A stretch of 64,000 nucleotides of DNA from Microbacterium endophyticum (GTDB lineage: Bacteria; Actinomycetota; Actinomycetes; Actinomycetales; Microbacteriaceae). A program made the position numbers and the translations under genes. Positions 59,528-64,000 of this stretch are shown one piece after another. Location: contig NZ_CP049255.1 in NCBI RefSeq assembly GCF_011047135.1, positions 2,232,001 through 2,296,000 of the forward strand. The letters run 5' to 3'. Below the pieces are notes generated by a model. It was not told where the DNA came from, ran no database searches, and saw only the letters and a program-made list of their open reading frames with translations. Each line of letters starts with the position of its first letter. Positions within the stretch are counted from its first letter, which is position 1.

Positions 59528-60711
59528 TCATCGCCTTCGGGGCGGTGCTCTTGGTCGCGATCCTCATCTCCGGGATCGCGAACCGCACGGTGTTATCGAC
59601 AGCTGTGCTCTTCCTCATCGCCGGGTTCCTACTCGGCGACGGTGTTCTCGGAGTCATTGATCTTTCGGCGGGCGATCCGACCGTCAGTCTGATCGCGCAA
59701 CTCGCGCTGTTCATCGTGCTGTTCACCGACGGTCAGCGCATAGCCGTTGGCGATCTGCGCCGCGCGTGGCGTCTACCAGGTCGAGCGCTGCTGTTCGGAA
59801 TGCCGCTGACCTTCGCCATGACGGCGTTTCTCGGGATGCTTCTCCTCGGTGTTCCGTGGATCCAAGCTGCCCTCATCTCGGCGGTGCTGGCACCTACCGA
59901 CCCGGTGCTGTCGTCGGCCATCGTCGGGCGAGAAGAAATCCCCGGCCGCATCCGTCACCTGCTGAGCGTCGAGTCCGGCCTCAACGACGGGCTCGCGCTG
60001 CCTGCGGTGTTGATCTTCTTGGCCATTGCCGATGGCGAGCAGACCGAGTTCGGCCTGCTCGCGCTCGAGCTCATCGGCGGCATCGTGCTGGGCGTTGCGG
60101 TGCCGCTCCTGGTTGCACTTCTCGTGCGGCTGCGCTTCTTCCCCTCGACGCCGTTGTATGCCGCACTGACACCCGTCGCGATCGCATGCCTCATCTTCGG
60201 CATCAGTACCGCCACCGGTGCCAACCTGTATCTCGCTGCGTTCGCCGCGGGCATCACGATCGCCACGGCGATGCCAGAGGTGCGAGATTCGTTCATCGAG
60301 TTCGGCGACTACGTCGCCGAGGTGGTCAAGCTCTTGGCGCTCTTCGTGTTCGGAGCGCTGATTTCGCCCGCAGTGCTCGGCGACGTCAATATCTGGGGTT
60401 ACATCTTCTGTGCGCTCACGCTCGTGTTGGCGAGGCCGCTTGCTGTCGAAGTGTCTCTCATAGGCAGTCGCCTACCGTGGGAAGAGCGAGCGACGGCGGC
60501 GTGGTTCGGGCCGAAAGGCTTTGCATCGGTGCTGTACGGGCTGCTTGTACTCGAGAGCGGCCTGGTGGATGCCACCCATCTCTTCCACATCATCGTGGTG
60601 GCTATTTCGTTCTCGATCATCGCGCACTCATCGACCGACGTTCCGATAGCCAGGTGGTTCGCGAAGCGTGAGCAAGAAGACCGTGATCGGGCTGCCGTGA
60701 GCCGGGCCTAG
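59524..60711 (+). CDS. Cation/proton antiporter (CPA1/NhaP-like)
   Basis: 395 aa, about twelve helices, start overlapping the pncA stop. Motifs of the sodium/proton exchanger family: VLAPTDPVLSSAIVGREE, then LLSVESGLNDGLALPAVLIF (the SGLNDG core with the ion-binding Asp), and WFGPKGFASVLYGLLVLES. There is no cytosolic regulatory domain. A 34-bp piece of this gene (60511-60544) is found again at 62266-62299. Confidence 0.92.
   Translation: MIIAFGAVLLVAILISGIANRTVLSTAVLFLIAGFLLGDGVLGVIDLSAGDPTVSLIAQLALFIVLFTDGQRIAVGDLRRAWRLPGRALLFGMPLTFAMTAFLGMLLLGVPWIQAALISAVLAPTDPVLSSAIVGREEIPGRIRHLLSVESGLNDGLALPAVLIFLAIADGEQTEFGLLALELIGGIVLGVAVPLLVALLVRLRFFPSTPLYAALTPVAIACLIFGISTATGANLYLAAFAAGITIATAMPEVRDSFIEFGDYVAEVVKLLALFVFGALISPAVLGDVNIWGYIFCALTLVLARPLAVEVSLIGSRLPWEERATAAWFGPKGFASVLYGLLVLESGLVDATHLFHIIVVAISFSIIAHSSTDVPIARWFAKREQEDRDRAAVSRA
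60511..60544. repeat. Direct repeat copy 1 (inside antiporter gene)
   Basis: 34 bp starting CCGAAAGGCTTTGCATCG; 32 of 34 positions equal 62266-62299. It encodes PKGFASVLYGL of the antiporter. Confidence 0.85.
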
Positions 60712-60857
60712 GTCTTCATCGGCGCCATCTCTTGAAGCGCACGCGCTACCGGGGACGACTCTGGCTGGACGCTCGAGGCTGAGATCCAGATGGAGGTCGA
60801 GATCAATGTCGACGTCGTGACGTTGACTTGATCACGCGCCGCGCCGCCACCTTGCGT

Positions 60858-62204
60858 TTAAAAGGGCGGATGCGGATCGGGTAAGTCCGAACTATCGGGC
60901 ACGTCGGGTTCGAATGCGACCCCGGGTGGTTTGTCGGTGTAACTTCGACCGGTCGGCGAGGTCCACTCCAAGACACCGTCGCCCTTTTGCTTCACCGACC
61001 ACTTGCTCGCGTGTTTCAAGCTGTGGTGTCTTCGACACAGATGCGCAAGGTTGTGCTGATGCGTCGGACCACCAAGAGCGGCATCGACCGTGTGATCAAT
61101 GTCGCACCGGTGGGTGGGCATACGGCATCCGATGAACCGGCAGTGTTGATCTCGCGCCCGAAGCTGCCGTTTCAGCTGATCACTCGGCCGGTATCGATCG
61201 ACCGCCACCACAGTTCCTGTCACGGGCCGAGTGAATACTCGATCCCACCCCGGCGCGGTACCGGCGAGCCGCCTCGCGCTCTCGGGGTCTACCAGGCTCA
61301 GCCCCGAAAGATCCGCGGGGGTCGATGAGGTACCCGCAAGCGTGGTCGCAGGCACCGTGACCTGCACGATCGCCCGGATCGCACCCAGCCCACCACAGTC
61401 GTCGCCCGCCAATGGGTCGAGGCTCGGCACCGAGGTGAGCAGCATGTCGGAGAACAGGTCAGCGCGGATCTGATCCGTCGTCCGCCGATCATCAACCACG
61501 GGCTCGTCCTCAGCGCGAAGCTTCGTACCGTAATCCGATCGCCCTGTTTGGAAGTCCTTCAAAGCCCGCGCCTGCTGCGTCAGCCGGTTGAAGATCCCAT
61601 GCGCCTGCACTGACGGCAGCACTGCTTGAATCGAACTCATCCCATCAGCAAGATCAAAAAGTCGCACCGTGCGCGTCGCGTTGGCGTCTTCGAAGCGTTC
61701 CTCAAGCGTCCGCGGATGTGCTTTCTCCGCCAACGCGGCAGCGAACCCGCGGAGCCGTCCCGGTGTCTCGGCCTCAGCGACCTCGACCACTTCTTGGTCG
61801 TATCGGGCCTTGGCTGCGGCATCCGTGAGGTTTATGCCCGCCCGCAGTATTTCTTGCACATGCCGTTCCGAGATGCGACCTGCGCTCCACGATGCGAACG
61901 TCTCGGGGTAGTGCTCGGTGACGTCCATCGCCTCATCGATGCGATTTTGCGTCGTGCGATCCGACATCCGCAATGCCGCCGCGAATTCTGCGGCCATGGA
62001 ACGCATCGGAATCTCTCGTTCCCGCGACTCACGCGACGGAATGAGACGCATCTCAGCGAGCGCCATACGCCCGCCTTCGGCGAAATCTGCTGCCAGCCCT
62101 GCCTGCAGCCGCGCGATTTGCGCGAGCCGAGATTCCGCCGACAACACAACCTCAGCCCGGGTGCGTGCCCCGGCTCGGTGTGGTGTGGTCGTGTTCTCTG
62201 ACAT
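60858..62204 (-). CDS. DUF222/HNH endonuclease (13E12-repeat type)
   Basis: 448 aa. The first ~320 residues are the helical DUF222 region (ETFASWSAGRISERHVQEIL). The HNH domain at the end reads RDQHCRFIGCRMPTHRCDID then HTVDAALGGPTHQHNLAHLC and RRHHSLKH, with four zinc-type cysteine/histidine ligands and the catalytic His. These genes are multicopy in Microbacteriaceae and mycobacteria (REP13E12) and behave like mobile or intragenomic-spreading genes. A duplicated antiporter fragment lies on the far side of this gene. Confidence 0.9.
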   Translation of the reverse strand: MSENTTTPHRAGARTRAEVVLSAESRLAQIARLQAGLAADFAEGGRMALAEMRLIPSRESREREIPMRSMAAEFAAALRMSDRTTQNRIDEAMDVTEHYPETFASWSAGRISERHVQEILRAGINLTDAAAKARYDQEVVEVAEAETPGRLRGFAAALAEKAHPRTLEERFEDANATRTVRLFDLADGMSSIQAVLPSVQAHGIFNRLTQQARALKDFQTGRSDYGTKLRAEDEPVVDDRRTTDQIRADLFSDMLLTSVPSLDPLAGDDCGGLGAIRAIVQVTVPATTLAGTSSTPADLSGLSLVDPESARRLAGTAPGWDRVFTRPVTGTVVAVDRYRPSDQLKRQLRARDQHCRFIGCRMPTHRCDIDHTVDAALGGPTHQHNLAHLCRRHHSLKHASKWSVKQKGDGVLEWTSPTGRSYTDKPPGVAFEPDVPDSSDLPDPHPPF

Positions 62205-62265
62205 GACTCAAGTATCGAACATACCTCCGACATTGACCACGCTAGACCAGCTCGTGCGGTTTCAC

Positions 62266-62299
62266 CCGAAAGGCTTTGCATCGATGCTGTCCGGGCTGC
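62266..62299. repeat. Direct repeat copy 2 (beyond the HNH gene)
   Basis: Same orientation as copy 1, differing at two bases; it lies 61 bp beyond the HNH gene's start codon in noncoding DNA and would read PKGFASMLSGL. It looks like a leftover antiporter-gene fragment. Confidence 0.8.
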
Positions 62300-62458
62300 G
62301 GCGAGTCGCTGACCGATGATCTCTGACGTCTCGTCGGGCCCATGAATGTGGTATTCATTAGCTATGTGTGAGTTGACGCTTACGTCAGTGCGTTCATCTA
62401 CGTCGACGCGGCCGAAGTCCTCCGCAACGGCGCCTGGGGGGTAGTAGGGGGTGCTGCG

Positions 62459-64000
62459 ATGAGCAGCAAATTGCGCGCGCGCATCACACGTTCTTCGGCG
62501 AAGTTGGCCGTGACCGCGCTGGTTGCGGTATCGATCAGTTTCATGCCACAGCAAGCGATGGCTGCAGAATCGCCGTTGCCCGAGCCGAGTGGCAGCGTGG
62601 CCGTCGAGCCGAGTACATCGCCCACCATCGACGTTATTTCGTCACTCTTGACGGATATTCCGACAATTTCGGGAACGCCCAAAGTCGGTTCCACGCTGAC
62701 TGTTAACCCGGGTGAGTGGGAAGCAGGCGCGAGCTTCTCCTATCAATGGTTTGCTGACGATGCTCCACTTTTATCCGCGACACAAGCGACGCTGAAGCTC
62801 GCGAACACGATGGCTGGCACGCGCATTACTGTGCAGGTCACCGGGGCAAAGGAGAGCTTTGAATCGGCATCAGAGACTTCGCCCGCGACCTCGGTGGTTA
62901 CGGGAGGCATTCTCGCGGCGGTGACGCCGAAAATCTCTGGCACCGCCGCGATCGGGTCGAAGCTCACGGCAGTCACCGGCTCATGGACGATCGGCACAGC
63001 GCTCTCGTTCCAGTGGTGCGCGAGCGGTAAAGCGATCTCGGGGGCGACATCTTCGACATACGTCGTCACATCGTCGCTTTCCGGGGCTCAGATATCGGTG
63101 AAGGTCACCGGAGCCAAGTCGGGCTTCACGTCCGTCTCGAAGACATCGTCAGTGACGGCGCGAGTGCTCGCGTCGCCGGTACCGAAAATCTCCGGCTCTG
63201 CCGCTGTAGGCGCCAAACTGACGGCGAAGCCAGGGTCATGGACGAGCGGGACGACCCTCAAATATCAGTGGTACGCGGACGGTAAGGCGATCTCAAAAGC
63301 GACCGGCGCGACGTATACGGTCAGTTCGTCGCTTGCGGGCAAGTCGATTTCCGTGAAGATTTCAGGTGCCAAGTCTGGGTACGTGTCAGTGTCACGTACA
63401 TCGTCGGGCACAGCCCTGGTGCTTCTGGCCTCGACCCCGAAGTTGTCTGGCACGGCTGCGATTGGTTCGAAACTGACGGTCTCGCGTGGTTCTTGGACAA
63501 GCGGCACGACCTTCAAATACCAGTGGTACGCGAGCGGCAAAGCAATCTCGGGTGCGACCTCGTCAATATATGTTGTGACTTCGGCTCGAGCCGGCGCGCA
63601 AATTTCTGTGAAGGTCACCGGTTCGAAGTCAGGCTTCACAACGGTCGCGAAGACGTCGACATCCACCGCGAAGGTTCTCGCGGCATCCACACCGAAAATC
63701 TCGGGCTCCGTCAAAGCTGGGTCGACGCTTTCTGCAAAACCGGGTTCGTGGACGAGCGGCACCACACTCAAATACCAGTGGTACGCGAACGGCAAGGCAA
63801 TATCAAAGGCAACTGGCGCGACGTACACGACGACAGCGTCGACAGTGGGTAAGAAAATCACGCTGCGAGTGACCGGATCGAAGTCAGGATACGTCTCGGT
63901 GTCTCGCACGTCGGCCGCGACGGCGACGATCGTTGCACCGCCAAAACCCCCAAAGCCCGCCGCGCCTGCGAAACCAAGCAGGCCCGCGGACAACAAGAAC
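62459..64000 (+). CDS. Secreted Ig-like repeat protein, 3' end outside window
   Basis: An uninterrupted frame of 514 codons from ATG 62459 to the window end. The signal peptide (AKLAVTALVAVSISFMPQQA, cut at AMA-AE) is followed by a Ser/Pro/Thr linker and five ~84-residue repeats of the form P.ISG....G..LT...GSW, YQWYA.GKAIS.AT, G..I.VKVTG.KSG. Repeats 2 and 4 share the version ISGATSS, repeats 3 and 5 ISKATGATYT. A Pro/Lys/Ala-rich segment (APPKPPKPAAPAKPSRPAD) starts the region after the repeats and may span the wall or link to a catalytic domain. It is probably a surface or cell-wall protein; the C-terminus that would decide its function is not visible. Confidence 0.85.
   Translation, partial: MSSKLRARITRSSAKLAVTALVAVSISFMPQQAMAAESPLPEPSGSVAVEPSTSPTIDVISSLLTDIPTISGTPKVGSTLTVNPGEWEAGASFSYQWFADDAPLLSATQATLKLANTMAGTRITVQVTGAKESFESASETSPATSVVTGGILAAVTPKISGTAAIGSKLTAVTGSWTIGTALSFQWCASGKAISGATSSTYVVTSSLSGAQISVKVTGAKSGFTSVSKTSSVTARVLASPVPKISGSAAVGAKLTAKPGSWTSGTTLKYQWYADGKAISKATGATYTVSSSLAGKSISVKISGAKSGYVSVSRTSSGTALVLLASTPKLSGTAAIGSKLTVSRGSWTSGTTFKYQWYASGKAISGATSSIYVVTSARAGAQISVKVTGSKSGFTTVAKTSTSTAKVLAASTPKISGSVKAGSTLSAKPGSWTSGTTLKYQWYANGKAISKATGATYTTTASTVGKKITLRVTGSKSGYVSVSRTSAATATIVAPPKPPKPAAPAKPSRPADNKN

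Noticed and set aside
59766..60671. 301-codon plus-strand frame inside the antiporter gene
   Set aside because: Arg/His-rich alternate frame of a clear membrane transporter.
63265..63996. 243-codon minus-strand frame with regular repeats at the window end
   Set aside because: Its regularity is the mirror of the plus-strand Ig-like repeats, which have a signal peptide and start; the plus strand is the coding one.

Overview
The window is high-GC actinobacterial DNA. The gene order topA - tmk - DNA polymerase III delta' - secreted alpha/beta hydrolase - tRNA-Thr behind a Tad/TadE pilin cluster, the frequent GTG/TTG starts and the 4-bp start/stop overlaps suggest Microbacteriaceae (Microbacterium-like). 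The family assignment is an inference from gene order and protein style; no database was searched.

Positions 1-36,100 look like most of a large integrative genomic island. It opens with a type VII secretion (ESX/Ess-like) locus: an immunity-like gene fragment, a polymorphic toxin with a predicted nuclease tip, two small helical secretion substrates, a three-domain FtsK/SpoIIIE ATPase and two accessory genes. An IS256-family element (8,075-9,494) separates this from a defence-type block: a Ser/Thr kinase with an unknown C-terminal region, a 1,293-aa protein that appears to join a Cap4/DUF4297-like nuclease to a STAND-type P-loop NTPase (Avs-like), a 271-aa orphan, McrBC, a DUF3800 protein and a TIR-domain protein. 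Then follow toxin-antitoxin modules (RelE-like/Phd-like, PIN/RHH, Xre-ParS/RES), two orphan ParS-type antitoxin-like genes, several unknown genes, a helicase pseudogene and an antitoxin pseudogene. At the right end sits a large serine recombinase. Immediately beyond it only the last ~40 codons of a DUF4244-type Tad pilin gene remain, so the right junction is seen near 36,100; the left end lies outside the window.

Positions 36,100-43,250 are core chromosome: the pilin remnant, two TadE-like genes, topA, tmk, holB, an exported peptidase-like hydrolase and tRNA-Thr(CGU).

Positions 43,400-55,000 hold catabolic genes. A TetR-type regulator faces an FAD monooxygenase plus alpha/beta hydrolase operon across a perfect 9+9 bp operator. 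A LacI regulator precedes a carbohydrate ABC transporter (binding protein and two permeases, no ATPase), a GH78 alpha-L-rhamnosidase and, convergent, a secreted GH43 arabinanase with a ricin-type lectin domain. The octamer AAGCGCTT lies both in front of the transporter operon and in front of the arabinanase, so one LacI protein probably controls both: plant-wall arabinan and rhamnose-containing oligosaccharide use.

Positions 55,000-64,000 carry a small membrane protein, an EamA transporter, an MMPL transporter, nicotinamidase and a cation/proton antiporter (the last three overlapping by 4 bp), a DUF222/HNH endonuclease of the 13E12-repeat type, and the start of a secreted Ig-like repeat protein that runs off the end of the window.
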